From NCBI GenBank assembly GCA_019456145.1, contig VRUL01000004.1:21919-85918 (forward strand): a stretch of DNA of 64,000 nt, written 5' to 3'. Both the position numbers and the translations under genes were made by a program. Source of the DNA: Planctomycetota bacterium. Lineage in GTDB: Bacteria; Planctomycetota; Phycisphaerae; Sedimentisphaerales; Anaerobacaceae. The notes beneath the pieces are model-generated. The model did no database searches. It was given only the letters and a program-made list of their open reading frames with translations, and was not told the DNA's origin. Below are positions 6,289 to 14,162 of this stretch, piece after piece (positions within the stretch are counted from its first letter, which is position 1; each line of letters begins with the position of its first letter).

Positions 6289-7260
6289 GGTAAAGTGCCA
6301 TGGATTACATGAAACGTAAATTTAAAATAACTGTCGCCTGTTTATGTGCGGGAGGTCTAATTACAGCAGTGGTGGTATTTACTAAACTGCGATGTTCTGT
6401 TTCTGAACACTACCAAAAGAAATTCGTAGTTGATGCTGGTTTCTTATGCCAAACTCACAATGTTGTAAATGCAATAGATAATTACGCTCAAGCGATCCAA
6501 ATTCTACATGCTAATGGCATTGATGAAGATTGGCTGCAAAATAAAACAAGCGACATCAGAGATGTTCCGTTGTCGAGGTCCGATTTCGATAAAATAGTCA
6601 ATTTGTTAATAGCAGGGGCTAAATCGCAAGAACTAGGGATTTCTAAGCCAGGTTCTTATGATGTGTCGGTTTATTTGCAAGACTATGGAGAAATAGAATT
6701 TCTGAACTTCGTGCTACTACCTAAGATTATTAGCCAAACAACAAGAGCAGATTTGAACCAAAAGGAAGATTCAGATAGAGCAATTCTTATTGGTAAGGCA
6801 AATATCGCCGTGGGATTACAGTTTTCAGCCTATGATGATGTCGTTTTAGATGTTATAGGGCTTTTATACAAAAGACACGGTCTAAATATCCTAGAAGAAT
6901 ATGCAGAGGTTTCTGGTGACAAGAACATACAAGACTCAATCGATGCTATCCTTTCAGAAGTTGAAAAAGAATGTAAGAGAGTAAAGAAAACAATAAAGAA
7001 ACAAACAGGGAGAGGAAGGCTTTCCAAGTTTTTGTCGGATCTTGGCTAGGATTCGGAGGAAAAATAGCAATTAGCGCTATAGTAATAGTAGATCACCAAT
7101 TTTGGGTACTGTGTGTCATAGGAATTGTCATAGTAAACTCTATGGGCTTGGCAGAGATAAATGTGTTGTCCCTTAGCGAGTCCGGAAACGATACTACGGC
7201 CCAATAGTTGTTCTGATAGTTTTATTATGGTTAAGGGCAATGAGCCGATATGTATGATTG
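5699..7260. repeat. 21-bp exact direct repeats bracketing the Rhs tip and its partner
   Basis: The 21 bases at 5699-5719, containing GAGCCGATATGTATGATTG, recur exactly at 7240-7260. The first copy encodes DEPICMI inside the Rhs core; the second lies beyond the gene at 6300-7049. A chance 21-bp match within 1.6 kb is very unlikely, so this is a footprint of recombination or a relic of a second Rhs copy. Confidence 0.85.
6300..7049 (+). CDS. Hypothetical membrane-anchored protein downstream of the Rhs tip; possible immunity protein
   Basis: 249 residues. The basic N-terminus and hydrophobic stretch (FKITVACLCAGGLITAVVVF, residues 8-27) act as a signal anchor; the rest is a soluble, mostly helical domain ending in a Lys/Arg-rich tail (KKTIKKQTGRGRLSKF). 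It lies 11 bp after the orphan Rhs tip on the same strand, the normal place for an immunity gene in polymorphic toxin loci. That role is inferred from position only. Its end overlaps the end of a convergent frame by a few bases at a shared CTAG. Confidence 0.6.
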   Translation: MDYMKRKFKITVACLCAGGLITAVVVFTKLRCSVSEHYQKKFVVDAGFLCQTHNVVNAIDNYAQAIQILHANGIDEDWLQNKTSDIRDVPLSRSDFDKIVNLLIAGAKSQELGISKPGSYDVSVYLQDYGEIEFLNFVLLPKIISQTTRADLNQKEDSDRAILIGKANIAVGLQFSAYDDVVLDVIGLLYKRHGLNILEEYAEVSGDKNIQDSIDAILSEVEKECKRVKKTIKKQTGRGRLSKFLSDLG

Positions 7261-7549
7261 ACGTTGCTGATAGCAATGCGATAATGCATATCGACCTTGG
7301 CAATCGACCAAGCCAAAGGATTGGTCGGGCAGATAAATACAAGCTCTCAATCGCCCAGAGGTATAGAATCCGCTTAGCAACCATAATATTTACACTCCCA
7401 ACAACTTTGCCATGCAGCAGAGTTGAGAACAAGACACTAAACAGCGACAGGACGCATAGTGAGAAAATTAATCCTCCGATGGACAATTTAATGTATGGAA
7501 TACCAAAAGGTTCAAATCCCGTAAGATTTCTGAACCTTTGAAGTCTCAA
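7046..7549 (-). CDS. Possible hydrophobic membrane protein (uncertain)
   Basis: 167-residue minus-strand frame with hydrophobic stretches (LSIGGLIFSLCVLSLFSVLF; SICIIALLSATSIIHIGSLP). A 126-residue plus-strand frame (7161-7541) overlaps it, and neither is recognised. The hydrophobic pattern favours this strand, but the odd C-terminus and the 21-bp Rhs-derived repeat within it (7240-7260) suggest it may be debris. Confidence 0.3.
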   Translation of the reverse strand: MRLQRFRNLTGFEPFGIPYIKLSIGGLIFSLCVLSLFSVLFSTLLHGKVVGSVNIMVAKRILYLWAIESLYLSARPILWLGRLPRSICIIALLSATSIIHIGSLPLTIIKLSEQLLGRSIVSGLAKGQHIYLCQAHRVYYDNSYDTQYPKLVIYYYYSANCYFSSES

Positions 7550-7870
7550 GCAGCCCTATATCCAATCAACTTGGTGGGAGCAACAAAGTACAAGCCACTG
7601 ATCCTACCCCCTCCAATCAAGCCTCTTCCACATATAACAACGAACCACAGTCCAACTACCTCCAAATTCTACACCACCTACACAACATTTTCAGCTTATT
7701 TAATATTACCACTATATATATCCTCTTTGCCCTAAAACTCGTAGCAGCCGTTTCTACCACTTTTCTTTAAAAATACGAGCAAATCATCAAATATATAGAG
7801 TTTTATTAATACAGATGCACCGGCTTGTCCAGACAGCCCTCCTGTAATGAATACAAACTACCTTACATCC
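7550..7870. other. Intergenic stretch, nothing recognised
   Basis: About 320 bp, C/A-rich on the plus strand and AT-rich toward 7750. A short plus-strand frame (7538-7735) has low-complexity composition and no protein-like character. No promoter, RNA gene or strong hairpin was found. Confidence 0.5.
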
Positions 7871-10006
7871 CTATCCTGTTATTTCCATATTGTCCCAGTC
7901 CTGGAGACTTCTCATCCCTTTATTCCTGGCTTTATCGATATCTTTCTTATCCACTGACTTTTCGAATTCTTCATAGTATGGGAACTGGGGAGTAAGTGTA
8001 TAGGCCATAGACCTACCTTTGACTTTGACTAGCTTCCAGTCGGAAAGATCAAATCTCGGCATCTCATAATCAGGATCTATCTTCTCCAACCATCCATAAT
8101 GCTCAAACAACAACCTACAGGCTAAACACCTGTTATCATCTACTTTAACACCGTAATTCTTGCAGAACTTCTTGAAACCATCATATGTTGATAATGTTAA
8201 TTCCTTATTCCTCGATAGATGTGTGAGTAAGTAACCACCAAACAGATCCAATATAACATTGTTGGGCCTGTATTTCCTTGCTCCTGTATCCTTGAGAATA
8301 TCTTTGTATTCTGCTCTTACGAATGTCTCCTTGATAGATGGAATAAACATAAATCTATGATATTTTGGTTTTCCACCTACTAGCTCTGGCTTGAATGATT
8401 TAATACATTTTTCCAACAAACTGATTATCCTCTTCCTGTCATATTTATCTTCTCCTCCTGTTCCATACTTCTTCCTATATCCATCACATACTGTATCTCC
8501 TTCTTCTTCTACTGTAGGAACAGTATTATTTGCTCTGTAATAATCCCTCAAAAAACTTGTTATATATGTCCCTGTCCGCCTATTCGCATTATTGGAAATT
8601 TCTTCATTTTTCTCATTTTTTACGTTTTCATTGCTCTTAAAATCCTTGTTATTTGCTTTAGATCTTAATTTTCCTAGACAATAGTTACGTGGAGTAGTAG
8701 TGGTGGAAACGTATATAGAATTCTCATTCTCCCCATCTGAGGATAAAGACACGACATTTTTTTCCTGTGAAGGAAAACAAATGGAGGGGCCGATTGGTAG
8801 GTCAGTAGGAGTAATAGGCAAATCAGAAGAAGAAAGAAAAGAATGAGAAGAACCTGAAGAACAAACATGTTTACCGACAGGATTAGTAGAACCATCTTTA
8901 TAGATAATAGGAATATCAGGAAGAGAAGAATCTTTATTAGAAGAAACAGATATATCTACAGTAGAAGATGGACTAGGACTGGGAACATAGGACAATATAT
9001 CTGGATCATTCTCAAGGGTATTGAGCAATTCAACAAGATGGGAGAACTCATAATATTCAAGATTATAGAAGAACCTAATATCATCTAGAGATGGACGATC
9101 TCCATGAGTACGATTAAATCTAGGAAGTTTTCCACATTGAGATGATTTTATAGAAGCCGGTACAGGAGTTTTTACTATTTTGAGTATATCATTGTAATGG
9201 AAGTTCTCAGAAATCTGTAAGTTGAGCTGCTCCAGCTTGTCAATCTCTTTGGCTTTCTTTAGTTCTTTTATTTTTTCCCGAAGAGAACGAAAATCCTTAT
9301 ATTCCTGATAGGAGATTTTAGGTAGGTCCTTGGGAGTTTCTATTGTATTGTCCCAGGTAACTATAGAAGGAAGACCACAGGGAGAATCAATAGGAGCTTT
9401 ATAACCTAATAATTCTCTCTTGATATCTAAGATTTTGAAGAGCCTGTTTAATATATTATGGACTTCTTCGAGAGGAGTTCCAATAGGGATTGCTATTTTG
9501 ATATATCCATGTTTTCCGGAGAAGGATGTGGAAGGTTCCCAGTAGGACTGCTTGAAATGGGTAGTGTTTAGCCATATAGCTACTTTATTACAGTCTTTTT
9601 CTTCATTGTGACCATCTATATCGACCTTGCAGAGGATGACGTAGTAGCCATCGTAATCTTCTCTTTTTGTATTTATGCCAAGAATATTATTTAGAACAGA
9701 CTTTTGAGCAATCTTGTCAGCACGGTGATAACCTGTGGAATGCTTGGCATTATAATTACACCTGAAATAATGGTTTTCTACTTGGAAGATGTGAAGATGG
9801 TATTTGCCTTTACCATAAAAGTAGGAAGTAAATACACCTGTTCCACTAAAATGGTGGTTCAGCAGTTCATTGGTATTGAAAGGTATTGCACTTTTGTTAA
9901 TCTTAAAAGAACACAGCAATGGAGCTACAAATTCTTTGATGACAAACCATGCCGCTTCTGTTTCTTGTGGGTATTCTTTGTGTTTTTTCTTTGTTCTTTT
10001 TTTCAT
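7871..10006 (-). CDS. Large primase-like replication protein of the mobile element
   Basis: 711 residues. The N-terminal third resembles archaeo-eukaryotic-type primase domains of plasmids and integrative elements: YYVILCKVDIDGHN (DxD at 129-131, the metal-binding motif), then WEPSTSFSGKHGYIKIAI (the STSxxGKHGY turn at 159-168, matching the usual second motif). The middle (about 340-490) is Ser/Pro/Asn-rich and probably disordered. The C-terminal third (about 500-700) is basic and helical and may bind DNA. No helicase P-loop is visible. GGGGG lies about 7 bases before the ATG. It reads away from an origin-like repeat region at 10590-10935, which suits an initiator or primase. The primase assignment rests on short motifs only. 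Confidence 0.5.
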   Translation of the reverse strand: MKKRTKKKHKEYPQETEAAWFVIKEFVAPLLCSFKINKSAIPFNTNELLNHHFSGTGVFTSYFYGKGKYHLHIFQVENHYFRCNYNAKHSTGYHRADKIAQKSVLNNILGINTKREDYDGYYVILCKVDIDGHNEEKDCNKVAIWLNTTHFKQSYWEPSTSFSGKHGYIKIAIPIGTPLEEVHNILNRLFKILDIKRELLGYKAPIDSPCGLPSIVTWDNTIETPKDLPKISYQEYKDFRSLREKIKELKKAKEIDKLEQLNLQISENFHYNDILKIVKTPVPASIKSSQCGKLPRFNRTHGDRPSLDDIRFFYNLEYYEFSHLVELLNTLENDPDILSYVPSPSPSSTVDISVSSNKDSSLPDIPIIYKDGSTNPVGKHVCSSGSSHSFLSSSDLPITPTDLPIGPSICFPSQEKNVVSLSSDGENENSIYVSTTTTPRNYCLGKLRSKANNKDFKSNENVKNEKNEEISNNANRRTGTYITSFLRDYYRANNTVPTVEEEGDTVCDGYRKKYGTGGEDKYDRKRIISLLEKCIKSFKPELVGGKPKYHRFMFIPSIKETFVRAEYKDILKDTGARKYRPNNVILDLFGGYLLTHLSRNKELTLSTYDGFKKFCKNYGVKVDDNRCLACRLLFEHYGWLEKIDPDYEMPRFDLSDWKLVKVKGRSMAYTLTPQFPYYEEFEKSVDKKDIDKARNKGMRSLQDWDNMEITG

Positions 10007-10044
10007 ATCTTATCCCCCAAAAATTATTATTCATAAAAAGGGAA

Positions 10045-10070
10045 AGCCCAGAACTTTTAGGAACTGGGCT
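10045..10070 (-). promoter_or_regulatory. Hairpin in the leader of the primase-like gene
   Basis: Arms AGCCCAG and CTGGGCT enclose a 12-base loop about 40 bases before the start codon, with a T-rich run on the minus strand afterwards. It may be an attenuator or the terminator of an upstream transcript, and resembles the leader hairpin at 661-710 in placement. Confidence 0.35.
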
Positions 10071-10589
10071 AGGGACAAGATATAATTGACAACATCCTGT
10101 TGATAACTATTTTAATTTATACGTCCATATATTATTCTCAAATCCATTCATCCTTGTCCCTTTCCCCCTGCATCATTAACTATTAGATTCTACTTTTAGG
10201 TAAATAATCCTTCTTTTATCTTATCGTCAGAATCTAAAGGAAGTTATTACTTCGGCCCCCGTCCATGGTTTGTGCTTCAAATCTACTGTTATTTTACACT
10301 ACCCATTATCACTTTCCAACTTGTTACACCATTTTTTTATAAATTATTTTTTTGGGGATAAAAAAATAGATGATGTAAGCATCAGAACATAAGAGATGCT
10401 GGACCGGAGCATATACAGGGCAAATAAGGTGTGTAGCACTTGATATTATAATAGATGTTAGACCAATATGACCTATTTTGATTTTTTAATTAAATTATAA
10501 TAGGATTTTATTTGAATTTAAAAGTGGGAGGATGCTGGCCCGGTGTATTCATGACCGGCTCTGTTTTCTATGCTATTCACCAAGTAGGG

Positions 10590-10614
10590 CAAAAACGACA
10601 CAGTGTCGTTTTTG
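10590..10614. repeat. 25-bp perfect palindrome
   Basis: Arms CAAAAACGACAC and GTGTCGTTTTTG flank a single central A. A 12-bp perfect inverted repeat with a one-base centre typically marks a protein-binding site; here it opens the repeat-rich block beside the primase-like gene. Confidence 0.8.
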
Positions 10615-10935
10615 TATATAGCTCTCACACATGTGACTGACAACAACAGAGGATGAAACAATCTCACAAATAAGACTACAAAAAGTTCCCTTACAACTTT
10701 CACTTTTGTAGTTAGACTCTTTTTTATAAAGATATTTACAAATTATTATTTTTCAATCTTAACTTTCACTTTTATAAAAGTTAGTTTTTTCACTCATTGA
10801 GGGGACATTTCAATTTCTACAAAAGTGAAAAAACGTTTCTGTAGAATGATTTTTCATGTCCCCATACAAAAAAAGTTTGGAAAGTGAAAATAAAGGTGTT
10901 AGAATATACCCAGTCCGTCAGAAATTGGACGGATA
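10590..10935. other. Candidate replication origin or control region of the element
   Basis: A gene-free, very AT-rich block with several kinds of repeats: the 25-bp palindrome (10590-10614); four copies of a TTTCACT/AGTGAAA motif at about 10695-10715, 10761-10784, 10817-10830 and 10879-10895, two in each orientation, with a 14-bp exact match (TTTCACTTTTGTAG) between the first and the inverted third; arms GGGGACAT (10801-10808) and ATGTCCCC (10856-10863) enclosing TTCTAC/GTAGAA; and TCCGTC/GACGGA (10914-10933). Repeated sites, palindromes and an AT-rich tract beside a replication-type gene match iteron origins. Function is inferred; a partition or regulatory site is the alternative. Confidence 0.5.
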
Positions 10936-11038
10936 AAGAAAATAATTACAACAATAAAATAATAAAAACAATAATGATAAAATGACAATGGCCAAAAACC
11001 GGCCACAGTTGTTAATCTGATAAAATAGATTGACAGTC

Positions 11039-11128
11039 GATCCACATGGGTTTTGCCGGTTTTCCCCAAGTGATGTGGATGGGCTGTTTTTTTATTGTCC
11101 CATCTGCATGAGTAGGTGGGCTTTTTTA
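11039..11128 (+). terminator. Two consecutive hairpins with U-tracts upstream of the DUF3102 gene
   Basis: First: ATCCACAT (11040-11047) and ATGTGGAT (11073-11080) with an inner GGG/CCC pairing, then GGGCTG and seven T's (11087-11093). Second: CCCATCT (11099-11105) and AGGTGGG (11114-11120, one G-U pair), then six T's. Tandem intrinsic terminators 110-200 bp before a start codon suggest attenuation, or the end of a small control RNA transcribed from the origin-like region. A third inverted repeat, TGGCC/GGCCA, lies just before at 10989-11005. Confidence 0.55.
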
Positions 11129-11240
11129 TTGGCCCTCCAGATAGCTCTTTGACAAGTTCATAGGGTGTAATCGTAACTGCCTCTGGGGCCGGTGCGCAGT
11201 TGTTAACGTTAATGATCACATAGTTTAAGGATAATGAAAC

Positions 11241-12044
11241 ATGAAAAAATTGAGTAGTAAACAATATGAACAACTTGCTGAGCAAGTAGGCCTGGAAAAG
11301 ATGTCTCAAATTGAGCGGGCCAGTGGCTATACTGATACGCCACTGCAAAAGAAGGCCGAGAAGCTCAAGCAAGAACAAGAGAAAAATAATGATATTGAGA
11401 AAAAAGCTACAAGAGTTGTCGTTTCAAGGAAAAAAGACCAAGAAGCTTTCGAGTCGAACACAGAAAACATCATCCGGCTTCATATATCAATTGCTGATAT
11501 GTTATCTCAAAGTTTGGTGACTGCAACCGAAATAGGCAGGTTGCTGTTTGAACAAAAAAGGGTAATCAAACACGGTGATTTTTCAAATTGGGTAGAAGCA
11601 CATTTACCATTTAAACTAAGAACTGCCCAGAGGTATATGAAGCTACATCAGTATAAAGAAGCACTAAATGAAAAAGGTGTAAACTCCATCACAGAAGCCT
11701 ATCATTACTTGTTCGACCAACCAATATCGGATGAGATTATAGAAGTTGATGATAGCCTAAGTGACTCTTATGTCTATATAAAGGAAACAGTCAATCTTGA
11801 TAAGATTGAACTTCCAAAGAAGAGAAAAAAAGGGTTACAACATAAATACAAACTCAACAACAACTTGATAGATCAAATCCTCAACAGCAATTCCATTTTA
11901 CCAACGGGACGTGAAGGTCGGTACAGCAAGATTGTTATAGAGTTGTGTAAACATGATCCAACGCTAATGAGAATCGGAGAGCTTGTAGTTGCAATTGAGA
12001 AATTCTTGATGCCAGGCGGAAAGATTATCTTTTTCAAACGATGA
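11241..12044 (+). CDS. DUF3102-domain protein
   Basis: 267 residues. The centre shows the DUF3102 pattern: TATEIGRLLFEQKRVIKHGDFSNWVEAHLP then LRTAQRYMKLHQ (about residues 95-140), found on plasmids, phages and integrative elements. The N-terminus is a charged coiled-coil-like stretch (about 35-75) and the C-terminus is a basic region with a small alpha/beta end. The start is supported by AAGGA nine bases upstream. It lies between the origin-like region and the excisionase/integrase, so a role in maintenance or control of the element is likely; biochemical function is not established. An intrinsic terminator follows at 12189-12221. Confidence 0.7.
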   Translation: MKKLSSKQYEQLAEQVGLEKMSQIERASGYTDTPLQKKAEKLKQEQEKNNDIEKKATRVVVSRKKDQEAFESNTENIIRLHISIADMLSQSLVTATEIGRLLFEQKRVIKHGDFSNWVEAHLPFKLRTAQRYMKLHQYKEALNEKGVNSITEAYHYLFDQPISDEIIEVDDSLSDSYVYIKETVNLDKIELPKKRKKGLQHKYKLNNNLIDQILNSNSILPTGREGRYSKIVIELCKHDPTLMRIGELVVAIEKFLMPGGKIIFFKR

Positions 12045-12188
12045 AAACGCGGGAATACGTATGGAAAAAGTATACATAGACATTTAAGAAGAACACTAAA
12101 TAATGAAAATAATAGAAATAATAAAAATAATGATAAAAAACATATAATGACAAAATAATACTATGACTGCTAAGTAGTTTAAGATAGA

Positions 12189-12221
12189 AGCCCTGAGCAT
12201 TGATTTGTTCAGGGCTTTTTT
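12189..12221 (+). terminator. Intrinsic terminator after the DUF3102 gene
   Basis: Arms AGCCCTGAGC and GTTCAGGGCT (10 bp, one non-Watson-Crick position) with an 8-base loop, followed by six T's. A short perfect palindrome, TTGGCTGG-T-CCAGCCAA (12224-12240), follows directly. The 12045-12188 stretch before it is AT-rich and has no gene. Confidence 0.8.
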
Positions 12222-12360
12222 AATTGGCTGGTCCAGCCAAAAACATTTTCACCACTCCAAAAAAATATCAAAAAACACCTCCAGAAATTTGCAAAGTGAT
12301 TATCTATCCATATATTCGACCTTAGTAACTGTCGTTTTTTTGAAGGTTGAATGAAAGAAA

Positions 12361-12786
12361 ATGTATGAGAATAAATATGGAAACAAAATCTTCATCACCA
12401 TGCAGGACCTCATGTCTCAAATGGATGTTTCCGACAAGACGCTCCATCGAATGATAGAAGAAGGGGATTTGCCTGATTTTAGCTATGGGTCTAAGTATTC
12501 TAAGAAGAAAGGCTGGCACGCCGCCGTGCTGGAAAAACATGCTATGGAGAGGTATGAGCGGTCAACCAGCTACAAGAACGTCAGTAACGCCCGTAAGGTC
12601 GTCACTGAGAATATGAGCATAATGCCTCTGGGTCGTGGTAATCGTGCTGTGACCCAACAGGATACTCACCTTGATAATAGGAATACCACGAAGAAGAAGT
12701 TGAGTGGCAAAAAAGTGCCTCAAAGCGTGAGGTCCTCCACCCGAAAGTCCCGCGTTTCGACAGGTTTTTGCTATCCGACCACTTAG
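12361..12786 (+). CDS. Excisionase-like helix-turn-helix protein
   Basis: The first ~65 codons encode a MerR/AlpA-type small DNA-binding domain: IFITMQDLMSQMDVSDKTLH, RMIEEGDLPDF, then a wing and HAAVLEKHAME. This is the form of Xis and related directionality factors. The remaining ~75 codons lie antisense to the 3' end of the integrase gene (overlap 12562-12786) and are low-complexity and basic, so this tail is probably only an open extension. Adjacent to a tyrosine integrase, the protein probably controls excision. Confidence 0.65.
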   Translation: MYENKYGNKIFITMQDLMSQMDVSDKTLHRMIEEGDLPDFSYGSKYSKKKGWHAAVLEKHAMERYERSTSYKNVSNARKVVTENMSIMPLGRGNRAVTQQDTHLDNRNTTKKKLSGKKVPQSVRSSTRKSRVSTGFCYPTT

Positions 12787-13584
12787 AACATACCGTGTCA
12801 AAAGCTCACCATCTGGGGTCAGGAAAACGGCATCAGCAGGTTTTACCTTACGACCATCCCTCATCTGTTTCAGAACTCCCATGGCGGCATCGTTCAGGCC
12901 TATCGTACGTCTCTTCCTGCCTTTGCCTACAATAGTGAGGGTCTTCTGCTTGAGATCACAGTTTCGCCATCTCAGATTGCATATCTCACTGGCCCGAAGC
13001 CCTGTATTTGCAAGAAACAGCACCCATGGATGGACTACACCAGAACAGCTTCCCAGTACCGCCTCATATTCCTCCTGGTTAATGAAATAAACTTCAGGTG
13101 GATCTTCCTTCAGCTTCTTGATCCCATCTGCCGGATTATCGATACCATAGTTCTCATGGATGTAATCACACAGGGATTTGATGGCACACATGCTGTTATT
13201 GACGGTCTTGTTGACTACATTACTCATCTGGGAATTGAGGTAGCAGTTGATATGAAACTTCGTCAGGTCGGTTATGTAAGCCACAGTGTCAGGCAGGAAA
13301 GCCATGAACCTTTGAACCAAGGAAATATATAGCTTCGCTGTAGTCTCGGTATAACCTTGGCAGAAATCCACCCAATGATTAACTGCCTCATCCAATAGTA
13401 CCGGCTCAATAATCTCTGCCCGTTTTAGCACCTGCTCCCGTTTCTCACAGTGTTTCTTAAAGCTTAGAGCAATCTTTTTATCTTTGAAGGACTTGCTCCC
13501 TTTGTCCACACTCCCATCAGAGAGAGTCACGTGCCAGAATACTCTCCATCTCTTGCCAACTTTTTCCCATCCCATTGATGCCAA
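12562..13584 (-). CDS. Tyrosine recombinase (integrase)
   Basis: 340 residues with an N-terminal SAM-like core-binding domain (about 60-160) and a C-terminal catalytic domain with all expected residues: Arg197 (TGLRASEICNLRW), Lys221 (GKGRKRR), His286 and Arg289 (HALRHFFAT), His312 (LLGHSTITT) and Tyr322 (QRHYAHI). It should cut and rejoin DNA at short inverted core sites. The start could also be Met4. The gene lies 470 bp from the 3' end of a tRNA-Leu gene and convergent with the excisionase-like gene, a standard layout for an element integrated at a tRNA. Confidence 0.93.
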   Translation of the reverse strand: MASMGWEKVGKRWRVFWHVTLSDGSVDKGSKSFKDKKIALSFKKHCEKREQVLKRAEIIEPVLLDEAVNHWVDFCQGYTETTAKLYISLVQRFMAFLPDTVAYITDLTKFHINCYLNSQMSNVVNKTVNNSMCAIKSLCDYIHENYGIDNPADGIKKLKEDPPEVYFINQEEYEAVLGSCSGVVHPWVLFLANTGLRASEICNLRWRNCDLKQKTLTIVGKGRKRRTIGLNDAAMGVLKQMRDGRKVKPADAVFLTPDGELLTRYVLSGRIAKTCRNAGLSGGGPHALRHFFATQLLLRGIPIIKVSILLGHSTITTTQRHYAHILSDDLTGVTDVLVAG

Positions 13585-14051
13585 ACTATATACTCCAAAA
13601 TATAAAGACCAAAGCTATTAGATTGCTTATGTTTTTGGAGACTACCGCGGATATAATCACTTTACAAACTTTTTTGAAAAAAATAGAGAATTCGACAAGA
13701 TTTGGACTGGTGGGGAGGAAGTATTTGTATATATATATTAAATAGTTTCTATTTTACCCTACCCCAACTACCCAATAGGACGAGATCGTTTCTATAATTT
13801 CATCCTGGGGGCTTTTATGGTTATGTCAGGAAGACTATGAGTAGGTGGTGTAGGTGGTAGGGGGCTTAGTAAAGTTTTTTTAGCCAAGGAACAGTGTGGT
13901 TTTGAACGTGATTTTCCGTGCTTAGAACAGGTAAAATCACAGTCAGGATTCAAACCCAGCACATTTTTTCACCGGAATTTTCACCGGAGGGCATAAACAT
14001 AGGTCGAGTTTTAACAGTAAAAACTGTTGTAAGTCCTTGTTAACAAAGGAC
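13585..14051. other. Integrase-side att region, no gene
   Basis: About 470 bp between integrase and tRNA-Leu. It includes direct repeats TTCACCGGA at 13968-13976 and 13980-13988, which could be arm-type integrase sites, and the hairpin AACAGT-AAAA-ACTGTT (14013-14028, spacer AAAA), then the 7-7-7 inverted repeat at the tRNA end. The rest is unremarkable AT-rich sequence with a G-rich patch near 13842-13862. Confidence 0.45.
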
Positions 14052-14052
14052 T
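14032..14052. other. Candidate integrase core attachment site
   Basis: AGTCCTT-GTTAACA-AAGGACT: perfect 7-bp arms around a 7-bp spacer, the geometry used by many tyrosine integrases. It ends on the discriminator base of tRNA-Leu. I found no second full copy in the window, so the other element end is not located. It could instead be a short transcription terminator for the tRNA, although the T-tract is weak. Confidence 0.45.
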
Positions 14053-14135
14053 GCGAGCGGAGGGAGTCGAACCCACACGTCCCTAAGGACACAAGGACCT
14101 AAACCTTGCGCGTCTGCCAATTCCGCCACGCTCGC
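14052..14135 (-). tRNA. tRNA-Leu (anticodon UAG)
   Basis: 84 bases on the minus strand, from GCGAGCG to CGCTCGC plus discriminator A. The acceptor stem pairs over 7 bp, the D-arm holds AATTGGCAGAC, the anticodon stem CAAGG/CCTTG encloses TTTAGGT (anticodon UAG), the long variable arm has the class II form, and the T-arm contains GGTTCGACTCC. CCA is not encoded. The gene is intact at its 3' end, so it is the functional copy kept after integration. Confidence 0.95.
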
Positions 14136-14162
14136 ATGTATTACTTGTCAAATAATTTCCCA

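Larger units (their letters stand above)
1..14051. mobile_element. Probable integrated element next to tRNA-Leu (right part only)
   Basis: The integrase, excisionase-like gene, DUF3102 gene, origin-like region, primase-like gene, Rhs debris, XRE regulator and several unknown genes form one low-GC block that ends at the tRNA-Leu 3' end, beyond which normal chromosomal genes (xseB/xseA) start. The left boundary is unseen: no duplicated tRNA 3' end was found in 1-14,000. Genes left of about 7.5 kb may belong to the element or to an older accessory island. Confidence 0.45.

Noticed and set aside
7161..7541. 126-codon plus-strand frame containing NEPICMI
   Set aside because: Overlaps a hydrophobic minus-strand frame, lacks a ribosome site, and its only recognisable part is the 21-bp Rhs-derived repeat.
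7510..7545. GGTTCAAATCCC resembling a tRNA T-loop
   Set aside because: The flanking bases do not pair as a T-stem, and no acceptor or anticodon arm exists nearby.
10899..11378. 159-codon hydrophobic minus-strand frame
   Set aside because: Covers the terminator-like structures and the start of the DUF3102 gene; composition follows the AT-rich DNA and no family was recognised.
7669..13854. 13-bp inverted match CTACACCACCTAC / GTAGGTGGTGTAG as possible element ends
   Set aside because: Too short to be meaningful in 64 kb and not placed at recognisable borders.
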